A stretch of DNA of 64,000 nt from Methylomagnum ishizawai. GTDB taxonomy: Bacteria; Pseudomonadota; Gammaproteobacteria; Methylococcales; Methylococcaceae. Shown piece by piece: positions 8,686 through 16,138 of this stretch. Below the pieces are notes generated by a model. The model did not search any database and was not told the origin of the DNA. It saw nothing but the letters and a program-made list of their open reading frames with translations. Location: the NCBI RefSeq assembly GCF_900155475.1, contig NZ_FXAM01000001.1, positions 2,467,501-2,531,500 on the forward strand, written 5' to 3'. The position numbers and the translations under genes were made by a program. Each line of letters opens with the position of its first letter. The stretch's first letter is position 1.

Positions 8686-10428
8686 TCAGGGCTTGCTTCG
8701 GGTCAGGGAGGAGATCAAAGCCAGCAACCTTTCCCGGTATAGGTAGATCAGGTAGCCCACGATACCCAGCAGCAAGCCGGAGAACCAGCCGCCGCCCGTA
8801 TCTTCGACCGGGGCCGCCGGAGGGGCCGCCGCCGCCGCCGCGGCCAGGGCCGCCGCTTTCGCGGTGCCCGCGGGATCGGTGTCCATGGTGCCGGCGGGAG
8901 CGCCGAGGCTACCCCATTCGTCCATCCAATCCTGCCAGACCGGGATTTTCCGCTGCCAATATTCCTTGGTGAAATAGGGCTTCAAATCCATGCCGTGGGT
9001 TTTCGGCGTGCCATTGTCTTCGAGGTAATTGTTGTAGGCCACCAAACTGATGCTGCCGCCTTCGCCCATGCCGTCGGTGGTGAAAGCCTTCTCGGTATGG
9101 TCGTGGAACATCCATAGCCCCGAGCCGTAGCTGTGCAGGCCGTCGTCGGTGGTGTCCAGCGACAAATCCAGGCGCTGGGCCGGGGCCAGGCTATAGACAT
9201 CGCGGGTGACTTGGGCGGCGGGGTTGTGTTCGACGCCGTCGTAATGGGTTTCGGTGGCTTTGTGGCCGTGGATATGCAGGGCCATGTGTTCGGTATGGCC
9301 GTTGAGGATGCGCAACTTCACCTTCTCGCCGGGTTTCACCGAGATCAGGGATTCGCGCAGGGTATAGGGGAAGGAACGGCCATTCAGCAGGTAATAGTCG
9401 TCCTTGGCGTCGGTGATATCGTATTCCTGGTTCATCGATTTGGCGATCAACCGGGGATCGTTGGCCGATTGCGGGATTTGGTGCAGTTCCTTATCCACCG
9501 ATTGATAGTGCAGGTCGTATTCCTGGCTGTATTTCTCCCGCACCGCGACCGAAGGGTGGCGCACTTGCCCGGCCCCGACATTGAAGACCTGCGGCCAGTT
9601 GTTGGGCCGGTTCTCCTCGACGATGAACATCCCCGCAAGTCCCATGGGAATATGGGTATGCGGCTGCACATGGCAGTGGTAATACATGGTGCCCGCGACC
9701 CTGGGCCGGATCACATAGGTCTTGCTCTCGCCCGGCATGATATCCATCTGGCTGGTCTGGCCGACGCCGTCGTTGCCTTCGCCGCCATGGTCCATATAGG
9801 GATGGTCCACGCCGTGCAAGTGGATCGAGTGCGGGAAATAATGGGTGTTCTCCACCACCAGCCAGACCACGTCGCCCTGTTCCACCCGGATCGGCGGGGA
9901 GGGCATCCGCAGCAGCGGGTTGGCCTCGACGCTGGCGAAGCTCTTGGTGGACATATCGCGGCTCTTGGGGGCGAACACCCAGAAGCTGGGTTCGATGCCC
10001 GGAGCTATATCGAAAGTGGGCACTACGCCGGCGAAGTCCGGGGAATGGCCGTTCACCTCCATGATTTCCAGCTTGATGACGATATGGTCGGGGTCGCCGT
10101 CCTTGTCGATGTCGTTGCTCATGGTGATGGCGTCCGCCGCGAGGTTGGACGTGTCCATCAGGGTTTGCATGGAGATGTTGTTGGTGCCCTTGACGAAGGC
10201 GGTGACATCGGCGGGATTGTCCGGGTTGCAGGACTTCGATTCCTGGATGTCCACCCCCTCCAACACCTGGGCCTTGCGCCATTCGGGCGGTGCGCCGCTA
10301 TTACAGAAAGGTTCCGCTTGGCCGGGCTGGACCTTGACGCTGGGCGGCGGCGTGTTGAGCGCGTGCGCGGGACCGGCCAAGGCGAGCAGGAGGGCGCTGG
10401 ACAGGAGGGCGGGGGCGTGTTTGTGCAT
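8686..10428 (-). CDS. Exported multicopper oxidase with type-1 site in the N-terminal half and C-terminal membrane anchor
   Basis: 580 residues with a signal peptide (1-23). Copper motifs in order: HSIHLHG (His203, His205), HCHVQPHTHIPM (251-262, including Cys252, His257 and Met262 as type-1 ligands), HIHGH (385-389) and FHDHTEKAF (His442, His444). The last motif has Asp where three-domain oxidases have the type-1 Cys. Only the first cupredoxin unit therefore carries blue copper, as in two-domain oxidases of the type-B arrangement. An Ala/Pro-rich linker leads to a membrane segment (about 545-562, LLLGIVGYLIYLY). The roughly 170-residue region before the first HxH has no recognised counterpart. 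The substrate is unknown; Cu(I), phenolics or an electron-transfer role are all possible. Confidence 0.85.
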   Translation of the reverse strand: MHKHAPALLSSALLLALAGPAHALNTPPPSVKVQPGQAEPFCNSGAPPEWRKAQVLEGVDIQESKSCNPDNPADVTAFVKGTNNISMQTLMDTSNLAADAITMSNDIDKDGDPDHIVIKLEIMEVNGHSPDFAGVVPTFDIAPGIEPSFWVFAPKSRDMSTKSFASVEANPLLRMPSPPIRVEQGDVVWLVVENTHYFPHSIHLHGVDHPYMDHGGEGNDGVGQTSQMDIMPGESKTYVIRPRVAGTMYYHCHVQPHTHIPMGLAGMFIVEENRPNNWPQVFNVGAGQVRHPSVAVREKYSQEYDLHYQSVDKELHQIPQSANDPRLIAKSMNQEYDITDAKDDYYLLNGRSFPYTLRESLISVKPGEKVKLRILNGHTEHMALHIHGHKATETHYDGVEHNPAAQVTRDVYSLAPAQRLDLSLDTTDDGLHSYGSGLWMFHDHTEKAFTTDGMGEGGSISLVAYNNYLEDNGTPKTHGMDLKPYFTKEYWQRKIPVWQDWMDEWGSLGAPAGTMDTDPAGTAKAAALAAAAAAAPPAAPVEDTGGGWFSGLLLGIVGYLIYLYRERLLALISSLTRSKP

Positions 10429-10516
10429 CGTGAATACCGTGGGGAACTGGGATACGGTCCAACCCCGACCGGGATCGGGATTGGCCGTTAGTCAAACGAT
10501 CCCTAAGGGAAGTTCC

Positions 10517-11098
10517 TTATGCCTTTTTATTGAGCAGGCCATCGACGGCGTTCTTGAACGAGGCGTTCGATAGGTAGCCGATATAACCCGCCGCCAGCAG
10601 AACCACCCCGAAGATGATATAGGTGGTGGCGGACGGACCGCCCTGGGCGCTGCCCACGGTGAACGGGATGTGGGCGTCGATTTTCTGGCCTTCGTTGATC
10701 AGGGTGACATGGCCCAGGTATTTGCTGGGCTCGGTGAAGTTGACGGTGGTGTTGAAGGTGCCTTTGGAATGGGCGGAGGGCGGAGCGTAGTAGACGCGGG
10801 TGCCTTCCGGTTCCTTGGTGATCTCGAACTCGACGGTCATGTCGCGCAGCGCCTTGCCTTCGTAGTCGAACACCAGGACGGCGCTGCCGAGTTCCGGGAT
10901 GGAGTTGCAGTATTCGGTGGTGCCGGTGAGCTGCGGTTGGTAGGCGGTGAAATGCACCAGATGCGGGCCTACGAAGATGCGGCATTGGTCGGTATCGACG
11001 CTGGCACCGCCATGGGCCCAGGTGGTCGTGGGGAGTGCGCCGGGCAGCAAAAGGCTTAGGGCGAGCAGTCCTTTCTTCAGGAAATTCGTTTTATGCAT
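10517..11098 (-). CDS. Exported, C-terminally anchored protein resembling PmoD/AmoD-type copper accessory proteins
   Basis: 193 residues. The signal peptide probably cleaves after TTTWA (28), leaving His29 as the mature N-terminus (HGG). The domain has Cys39, His46, His49 and Cys64 in QCRIFVGPHLVHF and TEYCNS, followed by a beta-rich fold and a membrane segment (about 158-176). From memory this resembles a widespread proteobacterial family (D-x-C, HF-x-Y-x-P, EFC patterns) and PmoD/AmoD-type proteins that assemble copper sites. That link could not be tested here. It is first in the operon, 88 bp before the multicopper oxidase. A copper chaperone or assembly role for the two downstream proteins is inferred. 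Confidence 0.6.
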   Translation of the reverse strand: MHKTNFLKKGLLALSLLLPGALPTTTWAHGGASVDTDQCRIFVGPHLVHFTAYQPQLTGTTEYCNSIPELGSAVLVFDYEGKALRDMTVEFEITKEPEGTRVYYAPPSAHSKGTFNTTVNFTEPSKYLGHVTLINEGQKIDAHIPFTVGSAQGGPSATTYIIFGVVLLAAGYIGYLSNASFKNAVDGLLNKKA

Positions 11099-11301
11099 AT
11101 CTCTTCCCTCACTCGGTCAATAGATTTTAGTGATTGTTATATTCAATGGCATGAGCCCATCGGGGCTTGAATCGACTTCCCCACGCCGCCTAGCTAAGCC
11201 AGGGAACGCGGGGAATATACATAAGCAGGCTGTCCTACACAACCTTTGGCTTCAGGCAGGGGCGGCCCTGAAAAGTTCCGTTTCGATACCGTGGGGAAGG
11301 G

Positions 11302-11339
11302 AAAAAATTCCCCGGCCCAGGCGGGCGCATGCCCCTGGG
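11302..11339 (-). terminator. Probable terminator after glutaredoxin
   Basis: CCCAGG pairs with CCTGGG (11316-11339), with an inner GGGC/GCCC stem and a GCAT loop. On the minus strand a run of six T follows after about nine bases (11302-11307). It lies just past the glutaredoxin stop. The distance to the T run makes it less than ideal. Confidence 0.45.
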
Positions 11340-11359
11340 ACGCGCGGTTATCCACGGTT

Positions 11360-11620
11360 TTACACGAGGCCCAACAAGCGGTCCAGACCACCCGCCTGGT
11401 CCAGGGCGGCGAGGTCGTCGAAGCCGCCGACATGGGTTTCCCCCACGAAAATTTGCGGGACGGTGCGGCGGCGGGTTTTCAACATCATTTCTTCGCGGCG
11501 CTCGGGGTCGAGATCGACCCTGATCTTGTGGATGTCCTTGACGCCTTTTTTGGTGAGCAGCCGTTCCGCCATGAGGCAATAGGGACAGACGGCGGTGCTG
11601 TACATGGTGACTTTTTCCAT
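11360..11620 (-). CDS. grxC: Glutaredoxin 3 (GrxC-type)
   Basis: 86-residue cytoplasmic dithiol glutaredoxin that reduces disulfides using glutathione. The active site is CPYC (Cys12-Cys15), followed by the glutathione-binding TVPQIF (cis-Pro) and GGFDDL motifs in the expected positions. Length and layout match bacterial GrxC. It is transcribed toward the anchored copper operon, with 261 bp and a probable terminator between, so it is probably a separate unit. Confidence 0.95.
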   Translation of the reverse strand: MEKVTMYSTAVCPYCLMAERLLTKKGVKDIHKIRVDLDPERREEMMLKTRRRTVPQIFVGETHVGGFDDLAALDQAGGLDRLLGLV

Positions 11621-11686
11621 GGAAGGTTCTCGCTGGATCGGGGAAGGGGAGTGCGGGAGTTATACCCCAAAGCGGTTCCGGGCTAC

Positions 11687-11708
11687 AATATTAGCGTATC
11701 CTAACATT
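11687..11708. promoter_or_regulatory. Inverted-repeat operator candidate before the DUF2892 gene
   Basis: AATATTAG (11687-11694) and CTAACATT (11701-11708) form an inverted repeat matching at 7 of 8 positions around a 6-bp spacer. It overlaps a -10-like TACAAT (11684-11689) and ends just before the AAGGAGG ribosome site. Its shape is like ArsR-family (BigR/YgaV) operators that control YgaP/DUF2892 genes. That assignment is inferred. Confidence 0.4.
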
Positions 11709-11724
11709 CAAGGAGGTTTCCGCC

Positions 11725-11940
11725 ATGACCACCGACCGTATGATCCGTATCGTCGCCGGTTCTTTCGTGCTGCTATCCCTGGCGCTGGGCGTCGAGTCCA
11801 GTCCGGTGTTCGTGAATGCGAACTGGCTCTGGTTCACCGCTTTCGTGGGGGCCAACCTGCTGCAAAGCGGTTTCACCCGCTGGTGCCTGCTGGAAACCTT
11901 CCTCAAAAAGTGCGGTGTCAAGCAGGCGGGCGCGGATTAG
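11725..11940 (+). CDS. DUF2892 (YgaP-type) small membrane protein
   Basis: 71 residues with two membrane segments (about 9-24 and 32-48) and the family pattern MIRIVAGSFVLLSLALG, then FVGANLLQSGFTRWCLL and a short polar C-terminus with two Cys. A strong AAGGAGG precedes the start. It is the stand-alone form of the domain that follows rhodanese in YgaP. A role in sulfur or sulfide handling is known only for relatives. An inverted repeat overlapping the likely -10 suggests repression. It is not closely linked to any other gene. Confidence 0.88.
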   Translation: MTTDRMIRIVAGSFVLLSLALGVESSPVFVNANWLWFTAFVGANLLQSGFTRWCLLETFLKKCGVKQAGAD

Positions 11941-12157
11941 CGCCCGCCCCATACCTTTATTTACTATCGTCCGCCATCCTGGCGCGCCCGGCCTGCCAGG
12001 CGGGCCGGTTCTCCGCCGCCGCGATGGACGGTTCCGGCCAAGATGGCCGCAGCCCATGAACCCGTTTAAACTTTGGGCCGCACCGCCCGGCGGTACCTTG
12101 TTTTCCGCTGGCGGCGCTGCCTGTTCCGTCATGATAATTAAAACACAACGGGGTCAT

Positions 12158-12769
12158 ATGCCAATGAAAGCGAAGCTACAACAGTTTTTTGGGTATTTTT
12201 TGATTGGCGTTTTGGGCTTGCTGCCCATCGTCATTATTTTCCAGATCGTCATTTATATTGAAGTCCTGCTCGGGGATTTCCTGGTGAATATCTGGGGACG
12301 TTATGAAAACCCTTGGGTTCCGGTGTTGCTGTTCGCCCTGGTCGTCGCGTTCTTCGCTTATATTGGGTACCTGCTCAAACAGGATAAAGCCTACCTCCTC
12401 TATTTCGTGGAGAAGATCATCCACCGGATTCCTTTGCTGGGCACTATTTACCGGGTGTCCAAGAAAATCCTGGGCCTGTTCCGGGGCGACGAGGAAAACC
12501 GCCTGCGGGAAGTGGTGTATATCGAATATCCCAAGGATGGGCTGTGGGTGCCGGCCTACATCACTAACCGGATGGGCGACCATGTGGTGGTGTACGTGCC
12601 GACCTCGCCCAACCCGACCTCGGGTTTCACCTTGATCGTGCATGAATCCAAAGTGGTGCATTCGGACATGAGCATCGAGCAGGCGTCCAGTTTCGTCATC
12701 AGCCTGGGGGTGGACATGCCCAAGCCGGACGAGGCCGGGCGTCTGATCCCGCCACGCGCCGACGCTTGA
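12158..12769 (+). CDS. DUF502 family inner-membrane protein
   Basis: 203 residues from the ATG at 12158 (MPMKAKLQQFFGYFLIG). Two N-terminal membrane segments (about 12-35 and 55-76) are followed by IPLLGTIYRVSKKILGLF, FRGDEENRLREVVYIEYP and PTSPNPTSGF, which are hallmark blocks of DUF502. The C-terminal domain is soluble. The function of the family is unknown. The frame is open further upstream, but homology starts here; 12164 is an alternative ATG. The gene lies 44 bp before the next gene on the same strand. Confidence 0.87.
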   Translation: MPMKAKLQQFFGYFLIGVLGLLPIVIIFQIVIYIEVLLGDFLVNIWGRYENPWVPVLLFALVVAFFAYIGYLLKQDKAYLLYFVEKIIHRIPLLGTIYRVSKKILGLFRGDEENRLREVVYIEYPKDGLWVPAYITNRMGDHVVVYVPTSPNPTSGFTLIVHESKVVHSDMSIEQASSFVISLGVDMPKPDEAGRLIPPRADA

Positions 12770-12812
12770 ACCGGCACCCCGGCCCGCCGCGATCATAGCC
12801 CGAGGACGTTCC

Positions 12813-13667
12813 ATGGTTTCACGTACCCAAGTTTTGCGGGCCTTGCTGGCCCGGCCCGGACTCCTGGTGATGCCGGGCTGCCACGACGCCCTATCCGCCC
12901 GTTTGGCGGAGGAGGCCGGTTTCGACAGTGCCTTCATGAGCGGCTTCGCGGTGTCGGCCACCCGGTTGGCGCTGCCGGATACCGGGCTGATTTCCTACGG
13001 CGAATTGCTGGAACAGGGCCGTAATATCTGCGGCGCGGTGTCCATCCCGATCTTCGGCGACGGCGATACCGGCTTCGGCAACGCCCTCAACGTCAAGCGC
13101 ACGGTCGAAGGCTATGCGCGGGCGGGCTTCGCCTGCGTCATGTTGGAGGACCAGGTCGCGCCCAAGCGTTGCGGCCACACCCAGGGCAAGGCCGTGGTGG
13201 GCCGGGCCGAGGCCGCGCTCCGCATCCGGGCGGCGGTCGATGCCCGCGAGGAGGGCGCGGATATCCTCATCATGGCCCGCACCGACGCCCGCGCCACCGA
13301 GGGACTGGACGAGGCCATCGCCCGCTGCCGGTTGTTCCGGGAGTTGGGGGCCGATATGACTTTCCTGGAAGCGCCCGAGAGCGCCGAGGAGATGCGGCGT
13401 TATTGCGGGGAGGTGGAGGGGCCGAAAATGGCCAACCTGATCGAACGCGGCAAGACCCCGCTGCTGCCCCACGCCGAGTTGGAGGCCATGGGTTATAAGA
13501 TCGCGGTCTATCCCCTGGCCCCGCTCGGTGCCGCCATCGGCGCGATGCGGGAGGTTTTGGCGCGGATCGGGCGGGGCGGGCGGCCCGGAGGAACGGTGGA
13601 TTTCGAGGCGCTGAAGGCGGCGGTGGGTTTTCCGGGGTATTACGCCGAGGATGAGCGTTACCGCTGA
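12813..13667 (+). CDS. PEP mutase/isocitrate lyase superfamily enzyme (oxaloacetate decarboxylase or carboxyvinyl-phosphonate mutase type)
   Basis: 284-residue cytoplasmic alpha/beta-barrel. Family motifs are PGCHDALSARLAEEAGF, FGDGDTGFGN (metal-binding Asp), MLEDQVAPKRCGH (the KRCGH loop of lyases and mutases), IMARTDA and FLEAPES. The KRCGH loop points to the lyase/oxaloacetate-decarboxylase/PrpB side of the family rather than true PEP mutase. No 2-methylcitrate-cycle genes are nearby, so methylisocitrate lyase is less likely. Substrate cannot be fixed from sequence. It may be co-transcribed with the DUF502 gene upstream. Confidence 0.85.
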   Translation: MVSRTQVLRALLARPGLLVMPGCHDALSARLAEEAGFDSAFMSGFAVSATRLALPDTGLISYGELLEQGRNICGAVSIPIFGDGDTGFGNALNVKRTVEGYARAGFACVMLEDQVAPKRCGHTQGKAVVGRAEAALRIRAAVDAREEGADILIMARTDARATEGLDEAIARCRLFRELGADMTFLEAPESAEEMRRYCGEVEGPKMANLIERGKTPLLPHAELEAMGYKIAVYPLAPLGAAIGAMREVLARIGRGGRPGGTVDFEALKAAVGFPGYYAEDERYR

Positions 13668-13783
13668 CCCGCGCCCCGGCGGTTTTTTATGGACAGTGCC
13701 CGCGTGGCACGCGAAACTAAGGCGGGTCTCCGGGTCGCCGGAAACCGCTCAAAACAGCATTACAACTACAAGAGAGGGATTCC

Positions 13784-14146
13784 ATGAGATTGCAGCATAT
13801 TTTCCATCATCTCGGTGTGGGCGCGGTCATCGCCGCCGGTCCGGTCCCGGCCTGGGCCGCCGAGGGCGGTGTCCTTGGGGATAATCTCCCGGTCTTGGGC
13901 GTGGTCGCCGCCTTGCTGATTTTCGCGCTCACCCGCAAACCCGAAAAATCGGTCGCCCCGCCCGCCGCCGTCCCGGCAGCGGAAGCCGACCCCGTCGCCG
14001 TTCCCAGCGAACCCGAAGCCGAAGTTCCCGCCGAGGAGCCTGTCACGGACGAAACCCCGTCCGAGCCGGGCGAACCCGCCGCTTCCGAAGAAGCCGCCCC
14101 CGCCGAGCCCGAGCAGCCGGCACCTTCCGAAGAGAACGCCGCTTAA
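13784..14146 (+). CDS. Small exported or membrane protein with Pro/Ala/Glu-rich tail
   Basis: 120 residues. A signal-like N-terminus ends AWAAEGG (about 26) and is followed by a hydrophobic segment (NLPVLGVVAALLIFALT). About 70 residues of acidic, Ala/Pro/Glu repeats complete it. GAGAGGGA-like purines precede the ATG. No family was recognised. The design resembles the DUF2892 protein at 5291: a small hydrophobic part plus an extended acidic tail. It could be a periplasmic spacer or scaffold, but nothing in the sequence proves that. Confidence 0.6.
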   Translation: MRLQHIFHHLGVGAVIAAGPVPAWAAEGGVLGDNLPVLGVVAALLIFALTRKPEKSVAPPAAVPAAEADPVAVPSEPEAEVPAEEPVTDETPSEPGEPAASEEAAPAEPEQPAPSEENAA

Positions 14147-14409
14147 TCCCACGCATTCACGGTGGGGGTCATCGCCCCGGTGTTCCCCCCGCCGTCGTCA
14201 TCTTTGTATCGCCCCGTGTAGATGGCTTGCCGGGTCCGCTGTGTGTCTCGGCTTGGCGTCTTTCTTGGGATACAGGCCAAACTCTGGATTAGGTGCGCGG
14301 ATTGAGCGCCATGCTTATTTGAGCGGGCGTTCCGACGGAGCCGGACGGGGGCTGATTGCAAAATCGCGCGGTTCGGATAACGATCAGCGGTTATCGCCGT
14401 AGGGTCGGC

Positions 14410-14425
14410 GGTGATTCATATCACA
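14410..14425 (+). promoter_or_regulatory. CRP/Vfr-like binding site upstream of the pilin operon
   Basis: GGTGATTCATATCACA matches TGTGA-N6-TCACA at 9 of 10 positions; it also contains TGAT-N4-ATCA, so an FNR-type factor could fit. Its centre (14417.5) lies 41.5 bp before the start predicted from the TAGAAT at 14447, the spacing of class II activation. Vfr is a known regulator of minor pilin genes in Pseudomonas; control here is inferred. Confidence 0.55.
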
Positions 14426-14446
14426 CAATTTTTCAGTAATATTTAC

Positions 14447-14452
14447 TAGAAT
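14447..14452 (+). promoter_or_regulatory. -10 element of the minor-pilin operon
   Basis: TAGAAT matches 5 of 6 consensus bases. There is no good -35 at 16-18 bp, as expected for an activator-dependent promoter. The CRP-like site occupies the -41.5 position. The inferred transcript leader is about 150 nt. Confidence 0.45.
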
Positions 14453-14612
14453 CTGAATAAGAACTTTGATAGGACATCGGCAAGAGCGATGTTTGAAGGT
14501 GGAAAAGTGCCGGGACCGGAATTGCATTTATAAGGGGGCGATGGCGCGGGCGGGTCGACAAATGGTCGTCCGGTGTGGTGTTTTCGATATTAAGGCACGA
14601 GGTTTGCGGTTC

Positions 14613-15065
14613 ATGTTTGGGAATGGATTGAATAGGCCGGGCCTGGGAATATCCCACGATGGCTACACATTGGTGGAGATGTTGGTGGTGGTGAGCATGT
14701 TGGGCATTTTGGCGTCGATTGCCCTGCCCGCCTACCGCGATTACGTGGTCCGGGGCAAATTGCCCGAGGCCACCTCTAATCTGGCCCAGAAAAGGGTGAA
14801 CATAGAGCAGTACTTCCAGGACAACCGTACCTACGTGAGTGCGCCCGATTGCGACCCGGACACCACCACTAGCAAATATTTCATTTTCGTTTGCAACGCG
14901 GTAGCTCCCGTGACCTTTACGCTGCAAGCGGTGGGAACGGGGGATATGACCGGATTCACCTTTTCCATCGACTCTGCCGGGATCAAGCAGACCGTCGCCG
15001 TGCCCACGGGTTGGACCCTGCCCACCACCAATTGCTGGGTGACCAGGAAGGATGGGTCGTGCTGA
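14613..15065 (+). CDS. pilE: Type IV minor pilin, PilE-like
   Basis: 150 residues from 14613. A 17-residue leader ends SHDG, and the mature chain begins YTLVEMLVVVSMLGILASIALP with Glu at +5, the prepilin peptidase and methylation signature. RDYVVRGKLPEATSNLAQKRVNIEQYFQDNRTY is typical of PilE/minor pilins, and two C-terminal Cys (NCW...GSC) could form the disulfide loop. It is first in the operon, whereas in Pseudomonas pilE comes last after pilY1. It is inserted at the pilus tip or base through the type IV pilus machinery, whose other genes are not in this window. An upstream start at 14466 is possible but would give an unusually long leader. Confidence 0.88.
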   Translation: MFGNGLNRPGLGISHDGYTLVEMLVVVSMLGILASIALPAYRDYVVRGKLPEATSNLAQKRVNIEQYFQDNRTYVSAPDCDPDTTTSKYFIFVCNAVAPVTFTLQAVGTGDMTGFTFSIDSAGIKQTVAVPTGWTLPTTNCWVTRKDGSC

Positions 15066-15643
15066 ACCGGCGCACACAGCAGCATGGCGTGACCCTGATC
15101 GAAATTATTATCGGCTTGGTGATCGCTTCCTCGCTGCTGATGCTCGGGACGGTGGGGTTCAGGGATTGGACCCAGAACGCCCGTATCCGCGCCGAGGCCG
15201 AGTCCGTCCGTAGCGGCTTGCAACTGGCGCGGGTCACGGCGGTGCAGGTCAACGGCCCGGTGCGTTTCCAGTTCACCACCAGCGTGGACAGCGAGTGTGC
15301 CTTGTCGACCACAGGCGTTTATTGGGTGGTCAGCCAAGCCAACCCGGCCGGACAGTGTGATAACACGAACACGAACGCGAACCCGCCCGGCATCTTCCAG
15401 GTCGGGGGCGGCGATATGGACGGGGCGACCAACGCGGCATTGAATTCCGACCAGAATACGCTGGTGTTCACCGGCACCGGCCAAACCCAGGGCAATACCA
15501 CGATGACCATCAATATCAGCAATTCCTTGGGTACCTGCCGTGCGGCGGGCGGAACCTTGCATTGCCTCAGGGTCACAGTGTCCACCGGGGGCCAAATCCG
15601 CATGTGCGATCCCGCCGTGCCCGATGGCATAGGAACTTGCTAG
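15059..15643 (+). CDS. fimT: Pseudopilin FimT/GspH-type
   Basis: 194 residues from a GTG at 15059 that overlaps the end of pilE by 7 bp, implying coupled translation. The prepilin cleavage site is QQHG|VTLIEIIIGLVIAS. The soluble part contains ARIRAEAESVRSGLQLARVTAVQ and a late Cys cluster (GTCRAAGGTLHC, MCDP, GIGTC), as in GspH/FimT (FimU) minor pilins. FimU primes pilus assembly together with PilV, PilW, PilX and PilE. The next gene starts 2 bp after its stop. Confidence 0.88.
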   Translation: MLNRRTQQHGVTLIEIIIGLVIASSLLMLGTVGFRDWTQNARIRAEAESVRSGLQLARVTAVQVNGPVRFQFTTSVDSECALSTTGVYWVVSQANPAGQCDNTNTNANPPGIFQVGGGDMDGATNAALNSDQNTLVFTGTGQTQGNTTMTINISNSLGTCRAAGGTLHCLRVTVSTGGQIRMCDPAVPDGIGTC

Positions 15644-15645
15644 CC

Positions 15646-16125
15646 ATGGGCACACGCTTATCGAAGCCCCGCGCGGCGGGTTATATGCTGATGGAGGTAC
15701 TGGTGTCCTTGGTGATTTTTTCCATCGGCATCCTCGGTGTTTCCGCCATGCAGGTGGTTTCTCTCCGGGCCGATAGCGCAGCCAAATATCGTACCGACGC
15801 CAGCATCCTCGCCAATCTGTTGATTGGCCGGATGTGGGCCGACGACCGCACGCCAGCGGTGTTGCAAGCCAACTATCAAGGCAGCGATGGCAGCGGCGGA
15901 CCGGGCTATCTCCAATGGGTGGGCGAGATCGGTGCGGCCAATGGCATCTACCTGCCTCGGGTCGCCGAGGTTCCGCCCGAAGTGAAAGTGGAACCGAGGG
16001 ACGGCAACCTGCCTCCCAATTCGGCAAAAAGCTTGGTCACTGTGACGGTTTATTGGCTGATGCCGGGGGATGATAACGATGCGAAACACCGCCATAGCTA
16101 TGTGGCCACCGCCGAGATCAAGTAG
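15646..16125 (+). CDS. pilV: Type IV pilus minor pilin PilV
   Basis: 159 residues. A 12-residue leader ends AAG and the mature start is YMLMEVLVSLVIFSIGILG, the PilV signature (MEVLVSLVI, then SIGILGVSAMQ). The body (SLRADSAAKYRTDASILANLLIGRMWAD) fits PilV, where this region packs against PilW and PilX. It lies between fimT and pilW, the conserved order. AGGAGG within its last codons serves pilW. Confidence 0.92.
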   Translation: MGTRLSKPRAAGYMLMEVLVSLVIFSIGILGVSAMQVVSLRADSAAKYRTDASILANLLIGRMWADDRTPAVLQANYQGSDGSGGPGYLQWVGEIGAANGIYLPRVAEVPPEVKVEPRDGNLPPNSAKSLVTVTVYWLMPGDDNDAKHRHSYVATAEIK

Positions 16126-16138
16126 GAGGGCAGCGCCG

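Larger units (their letters stand above)
14147..14612. other. Leader region of the minor-pilin operon
   Basis: 466 bp, visibly lower in GC near its end. It holds the CRP/Vfr-like site and the -10 element listed separately, plus a short inverted repeat, GATAAC (14376-14381) with GTTATC (14390-14395). The pilin frame is open from 14466, but prepilin features favour the start at 14613. No RNA gene was seen. Confidence 0.55.

Noticed and set aside
9133-10491. 452-residue frame antisense to the multicopper oxidase
   Set aside because: His- and Val-rich reverse complement of the copper motifs, fully inside a real gene.
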